64,000 bases of DNA from Butyricimonas paravirosa (GTDB taxonomy: Bacteria > Bacteroidota > Bacteroidia > Bacteroidales > Marinifilaceae): contig NZ_CP043839.1 of NCBI RefSeq assembly GCF_032878955.1, forward strand, positions 5,084,001-5,148,000, given 5' to 3'. The translations under genes and the position numbers were made by a program. The notes beneath the pieces are model-generated. The model saw nothing but the letters and a program-made list of their open reading frames with translations. It had not been told where the DNA came from and ran no database searches. Positions 1 to 9,300 of this stretch are shown in pieces. The first letter of the stretch is position 1; every line of letters begins with the position of its first letter.

Positions 1-96
1 TTTACCCGTTTTGAAGAAACGGGGCAGGAAAGCCGCTTTCGATTCGTCCCGGTATGTATTTATTTCATTTATAATTTCTTTCGTTGAATTTTTCAT
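1..96 (-). CDS. DNA alkylation repair protein (AlkD-like), 5' end only
   Basis: Reading the minus strand from an ATG at 96-94 gives 32 codons that run off the left edge without a stop. The peptide starts MKNSTKEIINEINTYRDE and continues with an A-F-L-P-R-F-F-K-T-G-K stretch. That RFFKTG motif near the N-terminus is typical of AlkD-type HEAT-repeat DNA glycosylases, which remove alkylated bases such as 3-methyladenine and 7-methylguanine. A purine-rich stretch (gagggaaag on the minus strand) precedes the ATG and could be the ribosome binding site. The gene is divergent from parA. Only the N-terminal tip is visible, so catalytic residues cannot be checked. Confidence 0.7.
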   Translation of the reverse strand, partial: MKNSTKEIINEINTYRDESKAAFLPRFFKTGK

Positions 97-239
97 CTTT
101 CCCTCAGTTCTTTAGTTCCCGGTGTAAAGGTAATTATTGTTAGTAAAAAAGTAGGCGTTGTTATTAAAAAATTGAATAAAAATGGGGGACGTATTCTTTT
201 TAATTGTATTTTTACCACATAATCGAAAAACGTGGATTT

Positions 240-1007
240 ATGTCAAAAATTATAGCTATCGCGAACCAAAAGGGGGGTGTTGGAAAGACAACGACGTCTG
301 TAAACTTGGCGGCTAGTTTGGCTGTACTGGAACAGAAAGTGTTGTTGGTTGATGCTGATCCTCAAGGGAACGCGACAACGGGAGTGGGATATGATTTAAA
401 GGAATTGAAGGCGACTATCTACGAATGTCTGGTGGACGGGTTGGAGCCGAAAGAGGCGATCCTGAAGACGGATATTGAGAATTTGTTTTTGTTGCCTTCC
501 AATATAGATTTGGTGGGAGCCGAGTTGGAGATGTTGAATTTCGAGGAGAAAGAGAGTGTAATGGCAAAAGTGTTGGCAAAGGTGAAAGATGACTACGATT
601 ATATTTTAATCGATTGTTCGCCTTCATTGGGTTTGTTGACCGTGAATTCATTGGCCGCGGCCAATTCGGTGATGATCCCCGTGCAATGCCAGTATTTTGC
701 ATTGGAGGGATTGGGTAAGTTATTAAATACGATCAAGATTATCCAGAAACGTCTGAACACGGCTCTGGAAATTGAAGGATTCGTGCTGACCATGTATGAC
801 GGGCGTGTCCGTCTGTCGAACCAAGTGGTAGCCGAGGTGCGGAAACATTTCGAGGAGATGGTTTTCGACACGTTGATTCAACAGAACGTGAAATTGGCAG
901 AGGCCCCGAGTTACGGACAACCGGTTATCCTCTACGATGCCGAGTGTCGCGGTTCCGTGAATTATTTGAGTTTGGCAAACGAATTGCTGGAGAAAAACAA
1001 GAAATAG
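240..1007 (+). CDS. parA: ParA/Soj chromosome-partitioning ATPase
   Basis: A 255-residue P-loop ATPase that works with ParB to segregate the chromosome origin region. The deviant Walker A motif KGGVGKTT lies at residues 11-18, the DADPQGN switch at 38-44, and the Walker B stretch (YDYILIDCSPS) near residue 120. I place the start at the ATG at 240, which gives MSKIIAIANQKGG; an in-frame upstream start at 204 would add 12 residues that do not belong to the family. Length is normal for a chromosomal Soj protein without an N-terminal DNA-binding domain. parB follows on the same strand after 140 bp. I noticed no obvious parS-like GTTTCACGTGAAAC site in the window. Confidence 0.95.
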   Translation: MSKIIAIANQKGGVGKTTTSVNLAASLAVLEQKVLLVDADPQGNATTGVGYDLKELKATIYECLVDGLEPKEAILKTDIENLFLLPSNIDLVGAELEMLNFEEKESVMAKVLAKVKDDYDYILIDCSPSLGLLTVNSLAAANSVMIPVQCQYFALEGLGKLLNTIKIIQKRLNTALEIEGFVLTMYDGRVRLSNQVVAEVRKHFEEMVFDTLIQQNVKLAEAPSYGQPVILYDAECRGSVNYLSLANELLEKNKK

Positions 1008-1147
1008 TTTAGAATTTAGAAGATTCTGTGATTGCTGATTCAATGATTCAGTGATTAAAAATAGGTGGAAATAGAGCGGGAGGGAAGAAATCACTTAATC
1101 TGAAATCATTAAATCACTAAATTAATAGGATCTAAAATTAATAAGAG

Positions 1148-2041
1148 ATGGCGAAAAAGAGTGCATTAGGTAAAGGATTGGGAGCGTTATTGTCGGATGC
1201 GGCAGAGGAGGCGAAGCCAAGGGGGACGGCCTCATCGGCGTTACAGGAAGAATTGAAATTGAGTGATATTCGCCCGAATCCGAACCAACCGAGAACCGTT
1301 TTCGATGAGGAGGCATTGCAAGAGTTGGCCTCTTCGATCAAGGCTATCGGCATCGTGCAACCCATCACCGTGAGAGAAGTGGAAGACGGGAAGTACGAGA
1401 TTGTTGCCGGAGAACGTCGGTTCCGGGCATCGAAGATGGCAGGGTTGGAAACTATTCCCGCTTATATTCGTAAGGTGGAAGAAGAGTCCGTGCTTGAATT
1501 GGCATTGATTGAAAATATCCAGAGGGAGGATTTGAACGCTATCGAGATTGCAATTTCGTACGAGCGTTTGATTGACGAGTGCAACCTGACACAGGATGCA
1601 TTGAGCGAACGGGTAGGTAAAAAGAGAACAACGATTTCGAATTATTTGCGTTTGTTGAAGTTGCCCGCCCCGATACAGTTGGCAATCAAGGAACGGAAAA
1701 TCAGCATGGGGCATGCCCGTGCTATTATTAATATAGAAGATCCGGAAACCCAGTACATGGTTTTCGAACAGATCATGAAATACGATTTCTCCGTGCGAAA
1801 AGTCGAGGAAATCGTTCGGGAGTTGATGAAACCGGAAGAGGAAAAAGAGAGAAAAGCCGAGAGGAAACGTCAACCTATCGAGGACTACATGGAGTTACAA
1901 ACTCATCTGGCTCGTTATTTTGACACGAAGGTTGACCTGAAACGGAACGAGAAGGGAAGAGGGAAGATCGTGATTTCTTTTAAATCGGATAGCGATCTGG
2001 AGCGAATTGTTGAGTTATTGGATAAGGTGGATAAGAAATAA
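1148..2041 (+). CDS. parB: ParB/Spo0J chromosome-partitioning protein
   Basis: 297 residues. The ParB N-terminal nuclease-like/CTP-binding domain spans about residues 36-125, with the conserved GERRFRA motif at 88-94 and the ENIQREDLN motif at about 122-130. A helix-turn-helix for parS recognition follows at about 148-172, and the C-terminal part should hold the dimerisation domain. ParB loads at parS and slides as a CTP-dependent clamp; ParA moves the complex. The start ATG is supported by the MAKKSALGKGLGALL opening, which is standard for the family. It lies in a parA-parB-DUF5683-transglycosylase run, an order recurrent in Bacteroidales. A charged, lysine/glutamate-rich linker sits around residues 230-245. 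Confidence 0.95.
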   Translation: MAKKSALGKGLGALLSDAAEEAKPRGTASSALQEELKLSDIRPNPNQPRTVFDEEALQELASSIKAIGIVQPITVREVEDGKYEIVAGERRFRASKMAGLETIPAYIRKVEEESVLELALIENIQREDLNAIEIAISYERLIDECNLTQDALSERVGKKRTTISNYLRLLKLPAPIQLAIKERKISMGHARAIINIEDPETQYMVFEQIMKYDFSVRKVEEIVRELMKPEEEKERKAERKRQPIEDYMELQTHLARYFDTKVDLKRNEKGRGKIVISFKSDSDLERIVELLDKVDKK

Positions 2042-2049
2042 ACTTTGTA

Positions 2050-2769
2050 GTGAGAAGTATTTTAGTGAAAATAGTTTTGATTATCCCGGTTTTGCTTATT
2101 TGTACGGGAGTAACGGCGTCGGAGTATCGTTCGGATTTCCCTGTATTCTTGCAAGACACGATCATTCACACGGATTCCTTGACGTTCACGGGAAAAGAGG
2201 AAGTGTTGAAAAGTAAAGCGAGAAAAAGAGATAACGGTAAACCCCATTCCCCGCATCGGGCAACGATCATGGCGATGGTATTACCGGGTTCCGGACAGAT
2301 TTATAACCGTCAATGGTGGAAGTTACCAATCTTGTACGGGGGTATCGGGGCTACCGTGTACGGGTTGTCGTGGAACATGAAGTATTACAAGAAATACCGT
2401 ACTGCATTCGTGGATTACACGGCTTATCTGAACGCTTTGGAGGCTGATCCGGAAACGCCTTACCCGGCCAATTCCAGTTGGGATAAATTGATGTTACCGG
2501 GTAAAACGGCAGAGAATTACAATGCATCCATGCAAAAGCGTTTACAAGAGCAGTTGAAAACAAAGAAAGATAATTATAAACGGAATCGGGACTTATTGTA
2601 TATCGTGTCGGGTGCTATATACGCAATACAAATTATTGATGCTACGGTATTTGCCCATTTTTATGATTTCGAGATTAACGACGATTTGTCGATGAATCTT
2701 CGTCCCTCAACCGGATTTTCTCCTGTCAGCGGGGGAACCGTGGGTTTGACATTAACTTTTAATTTTTAA
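2050..2769 (+). CDS. DUF5683 family membrane protein
   Basis: 239 residues starting at a GTG eight bases after the parB stop, so it is probably translationally linked to parB. A hydrophobic signal-like segment covers residues 1-23 and is followed by a polar stretch. The core (about 70-120) contains the ATIMAMVLPGSGQIYNRQWWK motif region and a hydrophobic glycine-rich segment, typical of DUF5683 proteins found directly after ParB in Bacteroidota. A second hydrophobic helix lies near residues 180-200, and the C-terminus ends in a beta-like alternating stretch finishing in F. The function is unknown; a role linking cell envelope and chromosome partition is only suggested by gene order. Confidence 0.75.
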   Translation: MRSILVKIVLIIPVLLICTGVTASEYRSDFPVFLQDTIIHTDSLTFTGKEEVLKSKARKRDNGKPHSPHRATIMAMVLPGSGQIYNRQWWKLPILYGGIGATVYGLSWNMKYYKKYRTAFVDYTAYLNALEADPETPYPANSSWDKLMLPGKTAENYNASMQKRLQEQLKTKKDNYKRNRDLLYIVSGAIYAIQIIDATVFAHFYDFEINDDLSMNLRPSTGFSPVSGGTVGLTLTFNF

Positions 2770-2779
2770 AGGAATAACC

Positions 2780-4357
2780 ATGCGTTTTGTGTTTTTGTGG
2801 CTATGTGCGATTTTATTTTCAGGTGTAGTATATGGTGAGAGTGATCGGGATTCGTTGAAAGTACGATTGGGTGCGCCCCGGTTAAATTTAGGGGCGCCGG
2901 TATTGTTGACAGATTCTATTCCGGGAGCTTTTATCGAGCGATTGGATGAATTATATAGTAAATGGTACGTTTCCAGATTGGAGGAAGGCAATTACGTGGA
3001 TTCGGTGTACCTGACCGAAATGGTGACCGGGCCGGCTGTTCCGGATTCGGTGTATTTACAACGCTTGGATAAATTAAATTCAGCGATAAAGCTTTCCTAC
3101 AATGATATTGTACGGAATTATATTGAATTATATACCGTGAGACGTCGAGCCCAAGTGGGAACGATGTTGGGACTGAGTTCCTATTATTTCCCTATTTTTG
3201 AAGAAGTGTTGGATCGGGAGGGATTGCCGCAGGAGTTGAAATACTTGCCCGTGATTGAGAGTGCTTTGAACCCGCGGGCATTTTCCCGTGCGGGAGCCTG
3301 TGGCTTGTGGCAGTTTATGTACGGAACAGGGAAGATGTACAAGTTGGAAATAAATTCTTTTATTGACGAACGCCGTGATCCGGTAAAATCCACGGAGGCT
3401 GCCGTTTGTTTCTTGAAAGATTTGTATAAGATTTACGAAGACTGGATTCTGGTGATCGCGGCTTACAACTGCGGGCCGGGTAACGTGAACAAGGCCATAC
3501 GACGGTCGGGAAGTAAAAAGAATTATTGGGATATTTATTTCCATTTGCCGAAGGAGACGCGTGGTTACGTGCCGGCTTTTATCGCTGCCATGTACACGTT
3601 CAATTACCATAAAGAGCATAATATTTTCCCGTTAGAGAATGAGTTGCCCACGATGTGTGACACGATCATGATTGCCGATGCCTTGCATTTCGAGCAGGTG
3701 GCCAAATTGATGGATATATCCGTGGAACAAATTCGGGATTTGAACCCGCAATATCGTTCGGATATTGTGCCTGCCGGATTCGGGAAGAGTTACGCTTTGC
3801 AGGTTCCTTATAATCATGTTGGAGAGTTTATTGATAAACAAGATACGATCTTTGCTTATAACCGGACGACTTATTTTAATGATAGTGACCGTACGGCCGA
3901 TCCGAAGAATCGTTTCAAGAAATACGCTCATGCCCATGCTGTCCCCAGCAATAAAGCCAAATTGGTTTACACGGTGAAAAGCGGGGACGTGATCGGGAAG
4001 ATTGCCGAAAAATTTAACGTGCGTTTATCCGATTTGAAGTATTGGAACGGGATGACGAAAGACCGAATTAATATCGGGCAGAAACTTACGGTTTACGTGC
4101 CGAATAATAAGGTTGATTACTATAAGTCCAAAGTGGATGCCAAGTATGCAGGGGTTGCCGCGAATGCGGAAGTCGAGGCAGAACCTTTAACAGAAGGCGA
4201 GTTCTTCTACTACACGATCAAGCGAGGCGAGAATCTGTGGTCGATTGCTAAGAAATATCCGGGCGTGTCGAACCGGGACATCATGAAATGGAACGGGTTG
4301 ACTGATCGATCGGCAAAGAATCTAAAACCGGGACAAAAGTTAAAGATTAAGATTTAA
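2780..4357 (+). CDS. Lytic transglycosylase with SLT domain and two LysM repeats (MltD-like)
   Basis: 525 residues with a signal peptide at 1-19. The SLT lytic transglycosylase domain spans about residues 130-250. The catalytic glutamate is E160 in the PVIESALNP motif, followed by the GLWQFM motif (175-180) and the AAYNCGPGNV motif (227-236). Two LysM peptidoglycan-binding repeats lie at about 395-440 and 475-525. The enzyme should cleave the glycan backbone of peptidoglycan to give 1,6-anhydro products in the periplasm. It starts ten bases after the DUF5683 stop, so it is likely the last gene of the parA operon, and a hairpin terminator follows. Domain content matches MltD, although the length and repeat number differ from the E. 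coli protein. Confidence 0.92.
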   Translation: MRFVFLWLCAILFSGVVYGESDRDSLKVRLGAPRLNLGAPVLLTDSIPGAFIERLDELYSKWYVSRLEEGNYVDSVYLTEMVTGPAVPDSVYLQRLDKLNSAIKLSYNDIVRNYIELYTVRRRAQVGTMLGLSSYYFPIFEEVLDREGLPQELKYLPVIESALNPRAFSRAGACGLWQFMYGTGKMYKLEINSFIDERRDPVKSTEAAVCFLKDLYKIYEDWILVIAAYNCGPGNVNKAIRRSGSKKNYWDIYFHLPKETRGYVPAFIAAMYTFNYHKEHNIFPLENELPTMCDTIMIADALHFEQVAKLMDISVEQIRDLNPQYRSDIVPAGFGKSYALQVPYNHVGEFIDKQDTIFAYNRTTYFNDSDRTADPKNRFKKYAHAHAVPSNKAKLVYTVKSGDVIGKIAEKFNVRLSDLKYWNGMTKDRINIGQKLTVYVPNNKVDYYKSKVDAKYAGVAANAEVEAEPLTEGEFFYYTIKRGENLWSIAKKYPGVSNRDIMKWNGLTDRSAKNLKPGQKLKIKI

Positions 4358-4363
4358 TAATAG

Positions 4364-4393
4364 AAAGTGAGATTTTATCTCACTTTTTCTTTT
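4364..4393 (+). terminator. Rho-independent terminator after the transglycosylase gene
   Basis: An eight-base perfect stem (AAGTGAGA at 4365-4372 with TCTCACTT at 4378-4385) with a five-base loop is followed by a T-rich run. It closes the par operon and separates it from the ECF sigma gene of locus I. Confidence 0.75.
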
Positions 4394-4400
4394 ATATTTG
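4393..4400 (+). promoter_or_regulatory. Possible -7 box (TAnnTTTG) upstream of the ECF sigma gene
   Basis: TATATTTG fits the Bacteroidota -7 consensus TAnnTTTG and lies about 30 bases before the sigma start. No convincing -33 TTG element is present because the preceding DNA is the terminator stem, so this is a weak call. Confidence 0.35.
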
Positions 4401-4430
4401 TATTGATGGAATTCAATATTTAATTCATTG

Positions 4431-4982
4431 ATGCTCGATAATTTACATGTAGAACAAATTGCTAGGGGGAATCGTGTCGCTTTTAAAGAGCTACACGAGG
4501 AGTTGTACGGACGGATGTTTTATTATGTGTATAAGATGTTGCACGATAAAGAACAATCGGAAGATATTATTCAGGAGGCATTTGTTTTATACTGGGGAAA
4601 TCGTGTGAATTTTAATAGCCTGTTAGCTGTCAAAGCTTATTTGTTTTCCATTGTTAGAAATAAAGTCATGGCGCAGATTCGGGATGTGGCCAATCGTAAG
4701 CGTATTTTGGACCGTATCGAACGGGAAGAGGGCGAGACGGGAGATCACCTGTTAATCACGGCCGAAATCTGCGGTGGAGTACAGCGTGCTGTTCGAGAAT
4801 TGCCGCCCCAGACTCGTCGGGTGATCGAATTGAGCATGGAGGATATGACGGTTGAAAGGATTGCCGAAGTCATGCAAATCTCACCTAATACAGTGAAGAC
4901 GCTAAAAAAAGCAGGATACCAAGCTCTGAGGGAGAAGTTGAAACATTTGAGGGTGTTGTTGCCGTTTTTATTCATGGGTTAA
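4431..4982 (+). CDS. ECF (FecI-type) RNA polymerase sigma factor, locus I
   Basis: 183 residues. Sigma region 2 spans about 10-80, with an EDIIQEAFVLYW motif typical of region 2.2. Region 4 spans about 118-172, with PPQTRRVIELSMEDMTVERIAEVM and a helix-turn-helix ending SPNTVKTLKKAGYQALREKL. I use the ATG at 4431; a TTG three bases earlier is in frame but less likely. It is followed on the same strand by a FecR anti-sigma gene, so it should be held by FecR and released when the partner SusC transporter senses its ligand. Locus II has its sigma gene divergent instead. The C-terminus ends in an unusual short hydrophobic tail (VLLPFLF). Confidence 0.9.
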   Translation: MLDNLHVEQIARGNRVAFKELHEELYGRMFYYVYKMLHDKEQSEDIIQEAFVLYWGNRVNFNSLLAVKAYLFSIVRNKVMAQIRDVANRKRILDRIEREEGETGDHLLITAEICGGVQRAVRELPPQTRRVIELSMEDMTVERIAEVMQISPNTVKTLKKAGYQALREKLKHLRVLLPFLFMG

Positions 4983-5081
4983 TCGAGTAAAAAGAAGATG
5001 TTTTTTGAAAAAAAGTGATTTTCCATTCACCCGTTTTCCGGATTCACGAAATTATATGGTGTAATTCAGAAAAATAAGTGC

Positions 5082-6257
5082 ATGATGAATCTTGTAGAAA
5101 AAGAGATAAAAGTCGCGGATATTATTACCCGAAAATTATTTTCCGGAGAAAAGATGACGGAAAAAGAGGAGGGGATGTTGCAGGAATGGTTGGATGAATC
5201 GGAGGAGCATCGAGCATGGTTTAGATCATATCAAGAAAAGACGTCTTATGAGGAGTTTGAGGAAATCATTCGAGTATCGGATCAACAGGAGCAATGGAAA
5301 CGCTTAGAATCTGGGTTAAGAGGTGGGAACGTGGTGAATTGGAGAACGTGGATGGCTTACGCGGCAGGGATTATCATTTTAGTATCTTTGGGCTTGTGGT
5401 TCGGGTTGCGGGATAGAGTAGGAAAAGAGTCTGTTATGCAAGTGGCGGTGATCGAGCCGGGAAAGTTTCAGGGATTTTTGATTTTAAATGATGGTCAGAA
5501 GGTTGCCTTGGAAAAAGGCGATACGCTGATCTCTGCAGCCACTTCGAATATTTCCGTGTCGACGGGACAAGTTTCCTATAAAGAGAAGAATGTGGGGCGG
5601 GAAGAGGTGCCGATGGAATACAACACGATCGTTGTCCCACGGGGTGGAATTTATTCTTTGATTTTGAGCGACGGAACACAAGTTTTTTTGAATTCCGATT
5701 CAGAACTACATTATCCTGTAAGATTTGGCGAGGGAAACCGGGAAGTTCGTTTGAAAGGAGAGGCTTTTTTTAACGTGACACCTGATTCGTTGCGTCCCTT
5801 TATCGTGTTAGCCGGGGAGGTTCGGACACGGGTTCTCGGAACTTCTTTCAATATACTGGCTTATGCCGATGAACCGGCAATAGAGACCACTTTATTTACC
5901 GGGCGGGTGGAGGTATCTGTTGAGCATTCTTTATTGAAAAAAATTCTGACTCCTGGAATGCAGGCAAGCTGGACGGATGGAGCAAGAGACATTTCCGTGA
6001 GGGAAATAAATTCTGACCTACGGTCTCTTTGGCGTGATGGAATTATCGTGTTGGATGATGATGAGCTTGAGAGCGTGATGCGAATGTTGGCTCGTTGGTA
6101 TGATGTGACCTACGAATGGAAAGGTGATCGTGGGGAGAGGCATACTTTTACGGGAAGGATTAACCGTAATGATGATTTGGCCAGTGTGTTGAGTATGTTG
6201 ACTTTGTTAGGTGGACCTCGTTTCGAGATCAAGGGAACGACCGTGTATATCTATTAA
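5082..6257 (+). CDS. FecR-family anti-sigma factor, locus I
   Basis: 391 residues. The cytoplasmic N-terminal part (1-85) should bind the sigma factor. One membrane helix lies at about 88-107 (WMAYAAGIIILVSLGLWFGL). The periplasmic FecR domain follows at about 185-285, with the VPRGGIYSLILSDGTQVFLNS and LKGEAFFNV motifs, and a DUF4974-type C-terminal domain at about 320-391. It should receive the signal from the STN domain of the SusC protein encoded just downstream and release the ECF sigma. It lies 99 bp after the sigma gene on the same strand. Two stem-loops follow its stop before susC. Confidence 0.92.
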   Translation: MMNLVEKEIKVADIITRKLFSGEKMTEKEEGMLQEWLDESEEHRAWFRSYQEKTSYEEFEEIIRVSDQQEQWKRLESGLRGGNVVNWRTWMAYAAGIIILVSLGLWFGLRDRVGKESVMQVAVIEPGKFQGFLILNDGQKVALEKGDTLISAATSNISVSTGQVSYKEKNVGREEVPMEYNTIVVPRGGIYSLILSDGTQVFLNSDSELHYPVRFGEGNREVRLKGEAFFNVTPDSLRPFIVLAGEVRTRVLGTSFNILAYADEPAIETTLFTGRVEVSVEHSLLKKILTPGMQASWTDGARDISVREINSDLRSLWRDGIIVLDDDELESVMRMLARWYDVTYEWKGDRGERHTFTGRINRNDDLASVLSMLTLLGGPRFEIKGTTVYIY

Positions 6258-6263
6258 AAAATA

Positions 6264-6316
6264 ACCGGTGACATATGGAAGATGTTACCGGTCATTCAAT
6301 CTCCTGGTAAACCAGG
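6264..6316 (+). promoter_or_regulatory. Tandem stem-loops between fecR and susC, locus I
   Basis: The first stem pairs ACCGGTGACAT (6264-6274) with ATGTTACCGGT (6282-6292), with one G-T wobble. The second pairs CCTGG (6303-6307) with CCAGG (6312-6316) across a TAAA loop. There is no long T run, so readthrough is likely. The same arrangement sits at the equivalent place in locus II, which suggests a conserved RNA structure for attenuation, processing or differential stability. Confidence 0.6.
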
Positions 6317-6346
6317 ACATTATTAATTTAAATGTTCTACAAATCT

Positions 6347-9300
6347 ATGAAAAAAAATTGTAAAATGAAACATTCGAGGATGTTTTCTGTTTCGTGCAAG
6401 CTATTATTGGCGAGCGGCTTTATCCTGTTGATCGGGATCATGTTTGCCCCTACGATTGCTCGCGGACAGCAGAAAGACAAGCTGATTTCGTTGAAATTAG
6501 ATGGAGAGAGTGTACTTGACGCGATTCAGAAAATTAATCGTCAGAGTGGAAATTCGATCAGTTACAAGAAAGAGGAACTTGAGAAAGAGAGTAAACGGGT
6601 TACGGTGAATTTGAAAGACGCTAAGGTGTTGGCAGCGGTGGAAACCGTGTTGAAAGAAACCCGTTTGGTGGCAATTGTACATGGAGATGTAATCTTGATT
6701 GTACCCCGGCAGATGAATACAGGAACGGTAAAATCGATTACGTTAAAAGGTTTCGTGACGGATCAAAATAAAGACCCGATGCCGGGGGTAACCGTAAAAT
6801 TGGTCGGAGTGTCTTTAGGGACAGCGACAAATGCCCGTGGGTATTTTTCAATAGAACTTCCCATACAGCAGGGGACTTTGGAGTTCACTTTTGTGGGGTT
6901 CAAAAATAAGCGAGTCGCTTTTTCAGAAAAAACGGATACGCTGCGAGTGGTGCTGGAAGAAGACGTGAAAGCAATAGAGGAAGTTGTCGTGACCGGTTAT
7001 CAGGCGATTAAAGAAAAGGCTATGGCGGGATCTTATTCTAAAGTGAAGGCCGAGGAACTTGTTATGACTGGAAATGAGACTATTGAATCCATGTTACAGG
7101 GAAAGGTTCCGGGGATGGTGGTAATTAATCAGAGTGGGTTGACAGGAACTCGACAAAAAGTCCGGGTACGGGGTACTTCAACCTTGGTGGGTAATGCCGA
7201 ACCGGTGTGGGTGGTGGATGGAATTATACAGGAGGATAATCTTCCTTTCGAAACCAGTGAATTGGGAGCGATCGGGGATAGTAATCTTGATATGATGAAA
7301 GATTTTATCGGGGGAGCGGTCTCTTGGTTGAATCCCAATGATATTGAAGATATTACTGTATTGAAAGATGCTTCTGCCACGGCGATTTATGGGGTGAAGG
7401 CAGCTAATGGGGTAATTTTGATCACGACGAAAAGAGGTGAAAGAGGTTCGATGTCGGTGAATTATTCGGGAAGTTTTTCGACGAGTCAAAAGATGAATTA
7501 CAAGCGGCAGGACGTTATGAACTCGAAAGAACGTGTTGATCTTTCGAGGGAAGCTTTCTCCCGGGGAGCGAGGGTTGGAAAGGAAACGGTGGGATATTCC
7601 GCGTTAGCTTACGCTTATCTTGAACGGAAAATCAGTTGGGAAGAATTTAATACCGGAGTAAAAAAATTAGAGGCTACGAATACCGATTGGTTTGATATTC
7701 TTTATCGGACACCGTTTAGCCAGTCTCACTCGCTTAGTTTTTCCGGTGGAAATGATGACGCTACTTACCGGGCTTCTTTCGGTTATAGTAACGTGAAGAA
7801 TACCGCAAAAGGGAATGAACAGGAGACTTATACAGGTAGTTTGAACACGAGTTTTATTTTTTGGAAAAAATTGACCGTGACGGCAGGCTTGTCAGGTAGC
7901 CACGTGAAGACACAGGCTTTTGCTGCCGGTGTAGATCCTTTTAATTACGCGATCAATACGAGTCGGGTCATCGGTTGTTTCGATGAAGAGGGGGAATTGT
8001 TTTATTACACGAAAGGTAAGTATAAATATAATATAATAAATGAGTTGTCTAATTCGAATAATGAAAATACAACCAAGAGTTTAAAGTTGAATTTGAGCGC
8101 TCGTTGGCGGTTCTCTGAAAATTTCACGTTAGCCGCAACTTTGGGTGGTTCAACTTCGTCGTATTTTGCCGAGTCATGGTTTACGGAACGTTCTCATAAA
8201 ATAGCATCTGTCCGTGGCTATGAGTTTGGAGAGTACGGGGCGACGACCACGGAGTTTCAAAACTCATTCTTACCTTACGGGGGGATGTTGACTACTTCCG
8301 AGAGCCGTAATTTTAGTTACACGGCTCGGGTGCAGTTCGAGTACGTGCAGTTGTTAAAAGGGGTACATTCAGTGAACCTGATGGCGGGAATAGAGAGTCG
8401 GAGCAATGAATATGATGGTTATTCGCAAACGAACTGGGGGTATATGCCCGATCGTGGTAAAACTTTCACGGATGTTCCGTTGGAAACCCCCGCGGGGAAA
8501 TTAAATACAATGTATGCCCGAACCAAACCGACAATAACGGATAAGGTTTCGAATTACGTTTCTTATTATGCCACGGCAAGTTATATGTATGATAATCGTT
8601 ATTCGATTAATTTATCCGTGAGGGGGGATGGTTCGAATACCTTTGGTAAGACCGCCAAGTTTCAGCCGGTATGGTCAGCCGGATTACGCTGGAATGTAAC
8701 GGATGAACATTGGATGGCCGATCAGAAGTTCGTGAATACGCTGGCTTTTGTTGCCTCGTTGGGGTATCAGGGAAACGTGGCGGAAAATATTAGTCCTGAT
8801 TTTATCGCTAAGGTTTTGGCCGTGGATTCGAAAACGGGGGAATACCAGATGACTTGGAAAAGCTTGCCGAATCCTGATTTGAAATGGGAGAAGACGTTTA
8901 CGGTTAACCTGGGGGCAAATTTTTCCATATTGGGAAATAAACTGAACGGTACATTTAATTGGTATTATAAAAAGACCGTGGATGTGATTACTTCGGCAAA
9001 AGTGCCTTACGAGACAGGGACTACGAGTATGTATGTTAATGATGGCGAGGTGTCCAATCAAGGTTGGGATTTGTCTTTTACCGTGATCCCTATCCGGACG
9101 AAGGATTTCATGTGGAGTTTGGGTACGAGCTTTTCCGGTAATAGTAATAATGTTAAATCCGAGGTAGAAAAGAATGGGACATGGAAACACGCGACAGATG
9201 GATCAATCGCTAAAGCCGGGTATCCGGTGGGTAGTTTCTGGGCATTCAAGTTTACCGGATTAGATCCGGAGAACGGGGGACCGCTTTTTGATCTTTCACG

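Noticed and set aside
1241..1873. Long open frame opposite parB (210 codons, minus strand)
   Set aside because: It lies fully inside parB in antisense, has no recognisable domain, and the plus-strand protein is a clear ParB.
4431..4982. Possibility that the locus I sigma factor belongs to the par operon as RelA does elsewhere
   Set aside because: A clear terminator (4364-4393) separates them and the next gene is fecR, so it belongs to locus I.
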